Shown here piece by piece: positions 38,420 through 48,461 of a DNA stretch of 64,000 nucleotides. Origin of the DNA: Loripinus fragilis (lineage: Eukaryota > Mollusca > Bivalvia > Lucinida > Lucinidae). Made by a program: the position numbers and the translations under genes. A model generated the notes under the pieces. The model was not told the origin of the DNA. It searched no databases and saw only the letters and a program-made list of their open reading frames with translations. The DNA lies in contig OZ026525.1 in the NCBI GenBank assembly GCA_964019695.1, forward strand, positions 90,863,779 to 90,927,778, in the 5' to 3' direction. Every line of letters starts with the position of its first letter. Within the stretch, counting starts at the first letter, position 1.

Positions 38420-38667
38420 TGCCTGTAATAAATAAAGAGGAAAGTGATGCTAAAGTGTGTTACAGAAGATCCCAATCTTTGCCTGCACTTGACCAATGCC
38501 TAAAACCTTTGTTAAAAGCCAGAAGCTCAGCCAACTATGGTAGTTCTACATCATTTAAATACCTGAAAGAGGAAACTTTGGACGACCAAGAGTCAGAAAC
38601 TCTGAGCATAGATGACCTTAATGTTGAAGGGCCTGAGAGGAAGAATTTGACAGAAAAGGATAATCAG

Positions 38668-38700
<33 letters not shown>

Positions 38701-38725
38701 GCCGACTGCTGCAGTGACGAAGATA
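38420..38725 (+). CDS. Host gene exon 4: Ser-rich acidic exon
   Basis: The acceptor is a T-tract ending TTTTTGTTAG, followed by 306 nt in open frame (phase 1-1) and the donor GATA|GTAAGT. The sequence includes NKEESDAKVCYRRSQSLPAL, then SSANYGSSTSFKYLKEE, ESETLSIDDLNVEGPERKN, a run of eleven Ser encoded by (TCA)n at 38668-38700, and ADCCSDED. The acidic Ser-rich end contains casein-kinase-like SDED patterns, which suggests a phosphorylated disordered region (inference). The 3' part of this exon, from ACTCTGAGCATAGATGACCT to the donor, is the founder of the downstream 117-bp array. If the donor is not used, translation stops two codons later at a TAA inside the donor context. Confidence 0.65.
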
Positions 38726-41310
38726 GTAAGTAATTTACTCAGTGCATATATGACCTTGATGGGGATGGGCTGAGAGGAAGTATTTGACAGAAGTTGATAA
38801 TCAGACATTACCATCATCCGACTGTTGCAGTGACGAAGATAGTAAAAAATTTACTCAGTGCTTATATGACCTTGATAAGGATAGGCCTGAGAGGAAGTAT
38901 TTGACAGAAGTTGATAATCAGACATTACCATCATCCGATTGTTGCAGCGACGAAGATTGTAAGTAATTTACTCAGTGCATATCCTTGATGGGGATAGGAT
39001 GAGAGGAAGTATTTTACAGAAGTTGATAACCAGACATTACCATCATCAAACTGCTGTAATGACGAAGATAGTATGTAATTTACTCAGTGCTTATATGACC
39101 TTGATAAGAATAGGCCTGAGAGGAAGTATTTGACAGAAGTTGATTATCAGACATAACCATCATCTGACTGCTGTAGTGACGAAGATAGTAAGTAATTTAC
39201 TCAGTGCATATATGACCTTGATGGGGATAGGCCTGAGAAGAAGTATTTGACAGAAGTTGATAATCAGACATTACCATCATCTGACTGCTGTAGTGACGAA
39301 GATAGTAAGTAATTTACTCAGTGCATATCCTTGATGGGGATAGGCTGAGAGGAAGTATTTGACAGAAGTCGATAATCAGACATTACCATCATCCGACTGT
39401 TGCAGTGATGAAGATAGTAAGTTTTCACTCAGAGCATAAATGAACTTGATGGGGATAGGCCTGAGAGGAAGTATTTGACAGAAGTTGATAATCAGACATT
39501 ACCATCATCCAACTGCTGTAGTGACGAAGATAGTAAGTAATTTACTCAGAGCATAGAAGACCTTGATGGGGATGGGACTGAGAAGAAGTTTTTGACAGAA
39601 GTTGATAATCAGACATAACCATCATCCGACTGTTGCAGTGACAAAGATAGTAAGTAATTTACTCAGTGCATATATGACCTTGATGGGGATAGGCCTGAGA
39701 GGAAGTATTTGACAGAAGCTGATAATCAGACATCATCATCATCCGACTGTTATAGTGACGAAAATAGTTAGTAAAATACTCAGTGCATACACGACCATGA
39801 TTGGGATAGGCCTGAGATGAAGTATTTGACAGAAGTTGATAATCAGACATTACCATCATTCAACTGTTGTAGTGACGAAGATAGTAAGTAATTTACTCAG
39901 AGCATAGAAGACCTTGATGGGGATGGGCCAGAGAGGAAGTATTTGACAGAAGTTGATAATAAGACATTACCATCACCCAACTGTTGTAGTGACGAAGATA
40001 GTTAGTAATTTAATCAGAGCATAGATGACCTTGATGGGGATGGGCCTGATAGGAAGTATTTGACAGAAGTTGATAATCCGACATAACCATCATCTGATTG
40101 TTGCACTGACAAAGATAGTAAGTAAGTTTCACTCAGAGCATAGATGAACTTGATGGGGATAGGCCTGAGATGAAGTATTTGACAGAAGTTGATAATCAGA
40201 CATCACCATCATCCAACTATTGTAGTGACGAAGATAGTTAGTAATTTACTCAGAGCATAGATGATCTTGAAGGGGATGGGCCTGAGAGGAAAAAAATGAC
40301 AGAAGTGGATAATCAGACATCATCATTATCCGACTGTTGCAGTGACGAAGATAGTAAGTAATTTACTCAGAGCATATATGACGTTGATGGGGATAGACCT
40401 GAGATGAAGTATTTGACAGAAGTTGATAATCAGACATTACCATCATCCGATTGTTGCAGTGACAATGATAGTAAGCAAGTTTTTACTCAGAGCATAGATG
40501 ACCTTGATGGGGATAGGCCTGAGATAAGGTATTTGACAGAAGTTGATAATCAGACATTACCATCATCCAACTTTTGTAGTGACGAAGATAGTTAGTAATT
40601 TACTGAGAGCATAGATGATCTTGATGGGGATGGGCCTGAGAGGAAAAAAATGACAGAAAGGGATAATCAGACATCATCATTATCCGACTGTTGCAGTGAC
40701 GAAGATAGTAAGTAATTTACTCAGAGCATATATTACGTTGATTGGGATAGGCCTGAGATGAAGTATTTGACAGAAGTTGATAATCAGACATTACCAACAT
40801 CTGATTGTTGCAGTGACAAAGATAGTAAGTAAGTTTTTACTCAGAGCATAGATGACCTTGATGGGGATAGGCCTGAGATAAGGTATTTGACAGAAGTGAA
40901 TAATCAGACATCATCATTATCGGACTGTTGCAGTGACGAAGAAAGTAAGTAATTTTCTCAGAGCATATATAATCTTGATGGGGATAGGCCTGAGAGGAAG
41001 TGTTTGACAGAAGTTGATAATCAGACATTACCATCATCCGACTGTTGCAGTGACGAAGATAGTAAGTGATTTACTCAGTGCATATATGACCTTGATGGGG
41101 ATAGGCCTCAGAGGAAGTATTTAACAGATGTGGAATAAACAGACATCATCATCATCCGACTGTTGTAGTGACGAAGATAGTAAGTAATTTACTCAGAGCA
41201 TAGTTCACGTTGATGGGGATGGGCTTGAGAGGAAGAATTTTACAGATGTGGATAATCAGACATCATCATCATCCGACTTTTGCAGTGACGAAGATAGTAA
41301 GTAATTTACT
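38590..41310 (+). repeat. 117-bp exon-derived tandem array (~23 units)
   Basis: Units repeat the 3' end of exon 4 plus its donor: ACTCAGAGCATAGATGACCT, GATAGGCCTGAGAGGAAG, TTGACAGAAGTTGATAATCA, TGACGAAGATAGTAAGTAAT. The donor GATAGTAAGT recurs about every 117 bp from 38726 to 41299. The unit is 39 codons long and would be in frame, but the TAA inside the repeated donor stops most units. Exceptions read through, as at 38842 (SKKFTQ) and 40470 (SKQVFTQ). The array is therefore either a decayed coding repeat or a ladder of alternative 5' splice sites. Confidence 0.9.
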
Positions 41311-41617
41311 CATGTTCAGTATATAAGTTTGATAACTGTTCTGAACACCTATTCCTGAAATCTTTCTTTAAAATATATGCACAGGAATCCAGGTGAGCCA
41401 GATGCGTAGTATATTTTTGCTTTTACCTACATCCATTGCCATACGCTGCTTGTGAGGGAATGAAAGGCTCTTATAATTAGTCCACTAATATATATCTACC
41501 CTACCGCCTCCTCAGTGACTGCGGCTGATGTGCCCTTTAAACCGGTGATTCTGTTGATTGTTGCTTCCGCTGTGTGTGGCTGTTTTGCGGTTAGTTCTGG
41601 TTATGTGAAAAATGCAT
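41311..41617. other. Intronic stretch without recognised feature
   Basis: Nothing recognised apart from a possible 8-nt micro-exon that does not fit the reading phase. Confidence 0.4.
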
Positions 41618-41732
41618 TTACCAAGCAGACACAAAGCGTTAAAATACCGTCGAATAAACATCAGTAGGAGAAAACGTCAGGTCGCATTGACATTCATACG
41701 ACGTTATTTTAACGTTTTGTGTCTGCTTGGTA
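41618..41732. mobile_element. Short TIR MITE
   Basis: TTTACCAAGCAGACACAAAG faces TTTGTGTCTGCTTGGTA, and pairing extends through CGTTAAAATA / TATTTTAACG, giving arms of about 40 bp in a 115-bp element. Confidence 0.8.
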
Positions 41733-42279
41733 GGCCCTTTTTAGTTTGACAGAGAGAAGGAACTGAATGCTTTACTTATTGTATTCACATTTATTTGAAT
41801 ATGATTATTTATATGTCGTGTCATATTCTTCCTCTTGCAACCATTATGTTGGTCTGTTTACCCTGCTCATAGTCACACATTTTAGAACTCAAATAGTCAA
41901 CCTACCTTATCAATATGAAACTTACATAAATTGCTATTTAAGGAACATAAACCATATGAAATTATTATGATCTTTTATACGTAATTTACCTGTGCAGATA
42001 GACTATTGGTAAAGTCATATTTTTGCAGCAATGTTTTTTGTTTTGTTTTCAATGAGAAAGTATGTATTTATTGGCACGTTTATAAATTACTTTCAATCTT
42101 CGCTGAAGTTTTGATTGTACTAAAACATGCAAAATTGTACGATCAAAACGTTGTAAACTGATTCATTCAGGGTCTCCAAGATGAGATCAGCTGTTAATTA
42201 TGACCGTGACCCTTGTTTGGGTGAGCTTTCTGTGCAAGGTAATTTATTACCTACTAATGCCGTCTGCTTATAAACTTTG

Positions 42280-42315
42280 CAAACAGTTTGGACTTCACGT
42301 GAATCCAAACTGTTT
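42280..42315. repeat. CAAACAGTTTGGATC-type hairpin, copy 4
   Basis: CAAACAGTTTGGACTTCACG meets ATCCAAACTGTTTG in an almost perfect stem with a tiny loop. Confidence 0.7.
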
Positions 42316-42493
42316 GACATTCTGATCATATTTCTGATTTTTTTTTTCAAAAAAGTTTATTTTTCAAAAAAATCAGCAAATGACAATAAAAGCATGATAA
42401 TTTCCCGGGATGTTGGACTAATAGTTAAAGTGGATGTGTAAAATGTTTTTGACTTTAAATTTGTTTGCCAGTAGGACTTTTAAACTCTTTAGA

Positions 42494-42532
42494 GTGATAT
42501 TCACTTCGGTAGCCATCCTTTGTGAATATCAC
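42494..42532. repeat. Small hairpin
   Basis: GTGATATTCAC faces GTGAATATCAC across 17 bases. Confidence 0.6.
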
Positions 42533-42651
42533 TTTTTCAGGTTGTCGCAATGACTGTACACCATCGCGCTACATTTTAAATGAGACATTCACATTAGTCT
42601 ATTAGGATAATGTTATATAAAATTCATGGTAGACATCTCTTATTTCAATGC

Positions 42652-42893
42652 ACAAGGCGTTTTGGTGACTTGTTGTTTATTTTTACTCCCATTGTGGGAG
42701 TCTGTAACTGTTCTATGTTTTGCTGTACGTTACTTTATGTCCATTCTAGTTTTGCAATCATAATGATGGGGAAGAGAGAGATGGTTGTTTTGGTTAGTTT
42801 GTCTTCCTGGTGTCTCGTGATTGTTGTGTGGCTCTTCCTCGAGGTGCCATGGGTTTGTCTGCAGTGGTATTTCCTGATCATACTCACTTACTG
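42652..42893 (+). mobile_element. Tail A copy (sense)
   Basis: On the + strand it carries the recurrent frame GVCNCSMFCCTLLYVHSSFA ... MMGKREMVVLVSLSSWCLV, ending near CCTGATCATACTCACTTACT. A small deletion shifts the final VFPDH segment. 5'-truncated. Confidence 0.78.
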
Positions 42894-43005
42894 TTTTTTA
42901 TCATAAATGTATATCACTGAAGTATTTTTGATTAAATTAATAATGTCTCCTTCCTGTTGATATTATTCTCTTATCTAATGATTCCAATCTAAATTTGTTT
43001 TTCAG

Positions 43006-43167
43006 TGAATGTCACCGCCTCTATCCCATCAAGTGTTCACCATTTACACATTCATATAAATATCAATATATCCAGCGAAAGTGACCAACGTAGAAAACAC
43101 AAGAGGACACGCAAGCATAGAACACAGAAAATAGTTGGCAGAGGATTGAAAACAGACAAACATAAAG
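43006..43167 (+). CDS. Host gene exon 5: His/Ile-rich and basic
   Basis: The strong acceptor TTTGTTTTTCAG leads into 162 nt, phase 1-1, open, closing at a weaker donor AAAG|GTTTGA. Residues include NVTASIPSSVHHLHIHININ, then SSESDQRRKHKRTRKHRTQK and IVGRGLKTDKHK. The alternating His/Ile/Asn stretch looks like a beta strand. The following Arg/Lys cluster resembles a nuclear localisation or nucleic-acid-binding segment (inference). No family recognised. The unusual donor (GTTTGA) lowers confidence in the 3' boundary. Confidence 0.58.
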
Positions 43168-43226
43168 GTTTGATGTTTATCTTCATTTGCAAATTGATAA
43201 TTTTCATTTAAATGTGTGACATATAG

Positions 43227-43545
43227 AGGATATTACATGAGTGTTCATGATTTATGGAATTTATCCAACGAGTTGGGGAAAAGAGATGGAATGCGAGACT
43301 TGCCGAAACGATTATTTGCAATGAGTTAAATAAATATAATAATACAGGAGCACGAATGATAGAGTCTATCTATCACATGATATTAAAGTTAATTAAAAAT
43401 CGCATATTTGGTGTGAAAACGTCACGATTTTCGACATTTTACGCTATAGCAGCTGTAAACCACTAGTGTTTTATCGATTGATTGCATGGTGTTATATCAC
43501 TTCTGGACACGACGTCATGTGATAAAACCTAACAGGCGAAATACC
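43227..43545. mobile_element. Interspersed repeat family, copy 2
   Basis: AGAGGATATTACATGAGTGT through GACGTCATGTGATAAAACC parallels 23696-24065. Confidence 0.7.
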
Positions 43546-43628
43546 ATTTTATCTATCATATTGAGCTTACAGCCAACACTGTTGTTTCAAAGCTATTCTG
43601 CAACAGGGCATATAAGAGCCGCTAATTT
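43546..43628 (+). mobile_element. Penelope-like RT element fragment
   Basis: The conceptual frame runs to FKAILQQGI then EPLIY, matching the KTLLQQGISEP segment of 58518-58341 and 63447-63680. It is cut at 43630 by the TIR element that follows. Confidence 0.5.
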
Positions 43629-43631
43629 ATA

Positions 43632-44769
43632 CGAGGGATGTTCAAATATGAATGCAAGTAGCTTCAGTAATGTAGATGAGCATATAATTATTTAATAAAC
43701 AGGTGAAATTTCTTGAAATTTTAAAGAAGTATTCACATGTTCTTATCAAATGATTCTAAGAAAGATGCAAAACTCCAACATGTTTTTGCTAAATTACATC
43801 GACTCGTTTTCACTAAAGTCTCCTTATGTTTGCAAATAAACTGCAAACACCACCTTTCAGTTTGCAGTTTAACTTATCTCTAACATAATGCACAACGCAA
43901 CATTAAACTTGTTATAACTCAAAGACAATATGCTGATCGCTCATACTGAGCTGTTGCTACAGTTATTGATGAATAGTGGTTAATTTCTAAACGCTGAAAA
44001 AGCATTTTTATTAAGTCAAAAATGCCTTAAGTGAAGGAATTATAGAATTTATACTTATTTTTTTCATAACCTTTTGGCTTTATTCTAAATTTAAACGTAA
44101 GTTTAAAGTTCGACCACTAAAGGCATTATATACAATAAAATTACTCACCTGGTCTTGAGAGCTGGACATATTGAACATATTTTAATTAATGTAAACACAC
44201 CATTAAGAGCCAGAAAAATGTCTTAAAAATGATATAAAATGTGATAACTCTCGCAATAGAGGACGGCGTGTTTTGAAATATCCCTTATGGCATATTAAGC
44301 ATATTTTCAGCAAAAACGCAAAGAAAAAGACACACTGATGTTCATATTACATCACAAGAAGATTACTCAAAATGACGTTATCTATAAAATATAAGACGTC
44401 AAAAAAGTGCCTATTTACTCGAGATTGAACAGGATTATATAAACATTTCCTGCAAGCAACTTTGTGAATATTAGTTCAAATTGCATCTAAAATTTGGTGT
44501 CATTTTGTCTCAAACTTACAAAGATATGACACTATATTCGTACATGTACCAAAACGTGTATTGTTTTTTGCTACAAAAAAAACTTCAGTATACAGGCATG
44601 GCCTTTATATAAGCGTCAGCAACTTGAAAAATATAGTGAGTGTTTCTTTATCGGTGGTGTCATTTTAAAGGCAACAAATAGTTCTTTACAGAAAGGTATG
44701 CTATTTTGTCTTAGCATATATGTGAAGAAAGTAATGAAGTTACTTGTATTCATATTTGAACAGCCCTCG
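43632..44769. mobile_element. Mariner-like TIR element, non-autonomous (1.14 kb)
   Basis: CGAGGGATGTTCAAATATGA at the start is mirrored by TCATATTTGAACAGCCCTCG at the end. The TIRs are about 40 bp with few mismatches and are flanked by TA. No transposase frame or DDE/DDD motif was seen. Tc1/mariner-type assignment rests on TA flanks and terminus style. Confidence 0.75.
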
Positions 44770-45090
44770 TAATTGGAGAGGGGAGAGGGTATAGAAACTG
44801 GATGCCATTTCATCGTGATTTTTGCATGTTAACAACAATTTTTAAATACCACCAACAACTATCACTAGTTGTCGAGTAAATATTTCATTGTTCAAACTTA
44901 CAATCCACAGACTCTACCATGTAGTGATTGTAATGTGCAATTTAGTATAAAATTGGTACTTGATGTCCATCTAAGCCATCAGTGAAGGGCATAAGAGAGG
45001 ACTAGGTGATATATAAGGCCAACAGTCCTTAAATGTTTGACAAAAACGAAACAATGGCCACACTAACAAATGCTGTACCCTTGATATCAG

Positions 45091-45341
45091 AAAGTTCAGC
45101 CAAACAACAGGTCACAATAATATATAGACAAGATGCTATACCCTTGATTTCAGACAGGATAGCCCAACAACAGGCAACGGGCCAAAACAAAATTCAAACT
45201 AGTAAAGATGTAAGAAGTTATGAATCAACACACAATACCTGCTCACAAGAAAACCTCCAAATTCTTCCAAAGAAACTAATGAATCTGGCTAAAGCTAATA
45301 AAGAAAGGCTTACTGATAATAAGAAGAACAAATCCAGCCTG
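45091..45341 (+). CDS. Host gene exon 6
   Basis: The acceptor TGTACCCTTGATATCAG lies 25-30 nt after a good branch-site candidate (CACTAAC). From there 251 nt are open in phase 1 and end in a consensus donor, CCTG|GTAAGT, at phase 0. Residues include SSAKQQVTIIYRQDAIPLIS, DRIAQQQATGQNKIQTSKDV and LPKKLMNLAKANKERLTDNK. The text NAVPLISESSAKQQ / DAIPLISDRIAQQQ shows an internal duplication that also duplicates the acceptor. A second acceptor, CCCTTGATTTCAG (45153), is in the same phase, so a form 63 nt shorter is possible. An upstream in-frame ATG at 45033 directly follows a TAA, so the exon must begin after it or the ATG would be an alternative start. Confidence 0.58.
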
Positions 45342-46221
45342 GTAAGTTACGCACATAAAAGGGAGACTATTGGATCAAGCTGTGATTCTTTCCGATCGCA
45401 TTCTTTTTCAAAATAGGAACATCTCTTAAAGGAAAGAACTTTCTCCCAGAGGGAGCGAATTCAATCCTTTATGAGCAGCTCCTTATGTTAGGAAAATCAC
45501 GTTTAACACATTTGGTGACCTTCCTTGGATGTTACTATTTTTATTACGCACGGGTAAGCTTTATATTCTAGGTCAAATTTTTTTGTTACTGATGGCATAG
45601 GCGACTATTAATGGCTCATACCAGCCTGTGCAGTCTAGTCTAGAAGACGTACAACTGTAGAATAGGGTCAAGGTTGTATTGGAAACCTGACAACGTACAT
45701 TTAAAGAATAATTTACCTTTTTTTCATTCTAAATAGCAGTAATCAAATACTTTGGGAAACTGTGAAGACCAAGATAAAATGCAACTTTTTTATAATAATG
45801 TAATAAATAAGCCAGCACCCTTTAACCCAGACAATATCTTTATATCGGTACTTTTAGCAAAAAGTTTGTTAATGTCTGTCATTATTTTTATTGTTGCCAT
45901 GCGCTTTGGCATATGTGGAAGATACGCAGACATAGGAGTTATATTACTTTGATGTGAGCATGGTTGACATTCCTGACACTGAATGCAATCTTCCTATTAC
46001 ATTATAAAAGGTCTGAGCGTTACATTATATTTCTTACACATTTTGATGGCGTGTTATATAACACCATGTATTCAAATGTATAAACCGCTAGTTTTGTAAT
46101 GCCATTTATAACAATGTGTAAAAAATTTGTCTTTTTCACGCTGAAAATGTGAATATAAAGTAATTAGAATGCCATGTAATAGAATCTAATATTTTGTGCT
46201 TGCTCTATGTATTATTAAAGT

Positions 46222-46840
46222 GTGGAAGAATGCAAAAATCAGGACACGATACATAGAGAATAGAATACTAGGTGAGTGTCTTTTGATATCAAGTTTACCA
46301 GGCAAGGCTTTGAGAACGCTTGTTGACATCGCGATACTTGCCGAGATATAGAGAATACTAGGTGAGTGTCTTTTGATATCAAGTTTACCAGGCAAGGCTT
46401 TGAGAACGCTTGTTAACATTGCGAGGCTTGCCGAGATATAGAGAATACTAGGTGAGTGTCTTTTGATATCAAGTTTACCAGGCAAGGCTTTGAGAACGCT
46501 TGTTGACATCGCGTGGCTTGCCGAGCGATTCAACATGCGTTCTCAAAGCCTTGCCTGGTAAACTTGATATCAAAAGACGCGAACCTGGTATTCTATTTAT
46601 CAGTTTACCCATTGTTGAACACTCTTCAAACTAGCTATTATGACGTATTTTTTTTATTTTTATCTTGATTCAGCGTCATTAGCGACGTCATTCAAAAAGT
46701 GCAAACGTCATCTTGACCTGATAAAGGTAACATGCCGTGAGATAGGAAACGTTTATTAGGTTATGTTGAAACAATGCAGTTAATATTAGGGGTGACTGAT
46801 AAACTCAAGTACCACACCTCACCCAGGACACCATATAAAC
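46222..46840 (-). mobile_element. Tail B copy split by a MITE
   Basis: GAATGCAAAAATCAGGACAC then GATACAT stops at about 46253. Tail B sequence resumes at 46804 with CTCAAGTACCACACCTCACC. Together they match the 56511 copy, so the MITE inserted into an older tail B. Confidence 0.65.
46254..46803 (+). mobile_element. Foldback MITE with triplicated left arm
   Basis: A hairpin element whose left arm (GTCTTTTGATATCAAGTTTA, CCAGGCAAGGCTTTGAGAAC) is tandemly present three times in units of about 89 bp. It is followed by one right arm (GTTCTCAAAGCCTTGCCTGG, TAAACTTGATATCAAAAGAC) and a 200-bp tail ending GGGGTGACTGATAAA. The 116-codon minus frame (46536-46186) with repeated LPGKLDIKRHSPSIL is only the translation of the triplicated arm. 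Single-arm copies are at 54592-54956 and 59953-60318. Confidence 0.88.
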
Positions 46841-47144
46841 CTAGTATTTTATTACTCTTCCCCTACTCCTTTAATAAATAAACTATGACCACTCATGTAA
46901 GCTCCTCTAGACAATTTACTTGAATTGATGTACTCTCCACTTCATAATTACTATTTTCCATTTCTTTTTTCTCCCAACTTCATTAATACTATTGCCATCT
47001 GTTTTATTCCTCACTTCATCATTACTATTATCCATATCATTTTCAGTCCCACGTCATAATTACAAGTTTTCCCTCTCTTATGTACTCCCAATTTCTTGAT
47101 TACTTGTGCCCATCTCCATTTTAGTCTTCACTCAATTTGGGCAC
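46841..47144. other. T/C-rich intronic stretch
   Basis: Repeated CTTCATNATTACTATT-like phrases suggest an old degenerate repeat. Nothing coding seen. Confidence 0.4.
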
Positions 47145-47650
47145 ATTCAGATTTTACTGGTGGATTTCTTTTGCTCTGGTATTCAGTTGTATGTACTGTT
47201 GAGTCATTATCTTTGTTTTATCTTCTTTTTATATTTTGATTTGTATGTACTAGGAGATAATACACCAATAAGTTAGTGGTCTTTTATGCAAACCAAACAT
47301 CTATGTTTCTTGATTCACATCAGAAATAAGGGTGAGGTTGGTACTGTCAAACATGTATAAGCCATCCAGTAATTTTCTAACTGACCATTCCAAGGCGGTG
47401 CTTCTTTTCATCTTTTGTGGATTCTTTTTATTATTTGTGTTTCATGCTTGTCTTTGTCACATTGTCTCATCTGTTCCTTGCAGCCTTGCGGTCACCTGCT
47501 GGGAAAGGGCTGACCTCTTGGCTCTCTTGTATATGTTCTCTTTTTTTGTCACTTTCTCTTATGGTGTTCTGGGTCTGGTGTGGTACTCGATTGTTCTGAT
47601 TCCTGATCTTTGCCTTCTTCCTTGCTCTAGTTTCGTATAGACTGGCTATT
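47145..47650 (+). mobile_element. Penelope-like element 3' UTR plus tail B (sense)
   Basis: TGGATTTCTTTTGCTCTGGTATTCAGTT (see 63894-63922 for the same run downstream of RT-element coding sequence) is followed, after other sequence, by tail B: GGCGGTGCTTCTTTTC, CACCTGCTGGGAAAGGGCTG, ACTCGATTGTTCTGATTCCT. Residual frames contain HLLGKG/SPAGKGLTSWLS phrases shared with 52285 and 56784. Confidence 0.7.
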
Positions 47651-47824
47651 TATTTTATTTAGATTACCTTACCTTACTTTCATTATTTTCCATCTCCTTT
47701 TAATGCACCATTTTATAATTTCCTTTTACCCGTTCTTATTTGATGGTGCTGATGTATTCTGTTTTAAGATCCTCTATAACTTCTAGTTTTCATATGGCCT
47801 CATGCAATTGTGTTATATTTACAG

Positions 47825-47939
47825 TTTTTAAATGTAAAGCCTTTAAAGAATGTACATAACCAGAAAGACAGTGAAATAAGTGTTATAAAGGAAACGCACA
47901 GACAAACAGACAAACTAAAAGAGTGGATTCGTAATTTTA
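47825..47939 (+). CDS. Host gene exon 7
   Basis: The acceptor TGTTATATTTACAG precedes 115 nt, open from phase 0 (matching the phase 0 end of exon 6) to phase 1, and the consensus donor A|GTAAGT. Residues: FLNVKPLKNVHNQKDSEISV, IKETHRQTDKLKEWIRNF. They are charged and probably helical. Exon 6 and exon 7 each break the phase 1 rule in a compensating way, which supports both calls. Confidence 0.62.
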
Positions 47940-48034
47940 GTAAGTATTCATAAATTTGTTAGATGACAGCATTATTATAAGTTTAAAGTTGAAAGTTATT
48001 GGTAAAATGAATTTATTTCAAAAGTTTTACTTAG

Positions 48035-48437
48035 AGTCATTTCTAGTGTCCCAATGATCTCACAGAAAAAGAAAGAGTTGGTTGCTTTACTGACATTGCT
48101 TTTGATTTGTTTGTTTGATTTGATTCTTTACGTCTCTGTCAAAAAAATTTCAGTTATGTCAGGACGGGTCTTCTTGGGTTGAATCAGTACTAAGCAAGGA
48201 TTAATGTGTCTTGCTTAAGGGCACAACACAGTAACGCCAGTGAGGCTCGAACCAGCAACCCCTCAATCTTGAGACAAGCACTCTACCTTTGAGACACTGC
48301 GCTCCCTTACTAACATTGCCTTTTGCTGTCATGAGACTGTTAGAGCATTGTGTGTGTCTCTTCCTCATTGTTTAGTTGGTTGGTCTGGAGTGCATGATGA
48401 GCATTTCTTGGTATTACTTACTTACTTTTTCACATAT
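48035..48437 (+). mobile_element. Tail A copy split by a SINE
   Basis: Sense tail A begins near TTTCTAGTGTCCCAATGATC, is interrupted at 48104-48306 by a SINE, and resumes to GGTATTACTTACTTACTTTT. Confidence 0.72.
48104..48306 (-). mobile_element. tRNA-derived SINE with target duplication
   Basis: On the minus strand: GGGAGCGCAGTGTCTCAAAG and GTAGAGTGCTTG (A-box region), then GGTTCGAGCCTCACTGG (B-box), a body shared with 34085-34287, and a TTTG-type tail. It is flanked by TTACTGACATTGCTTTT (48087-48103) and TTACTAACATTGCCTTT (48307-48323), a 17-bp target duplication with two differences. Confidence 0.85.
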
Positions 48438-48461
48438 GTCTGTATATTTAGTCATACCTTG

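Noticed and set aside
38784..41037. Short open frames on both strands in the 117-bp array
   Set aside because: They arise where the repeated TAA is mutated. They are array units, not independent genes.
41383..41390. 8-nt micro-exon between ATGCACAG and GTGAGC
   Set aside because: Good splice-site context but its length would shift the frame into exon 5.
46186..46536. 116-codon minus frame with three repeats
   Set aside because: Triplicated arm of a foldback MITE.
47332..47640. 102-codon hydrophobic frame
   Set aside because: Part of tail B. Homologous tails at 52285 and 56784 show it is retroelement sequence.
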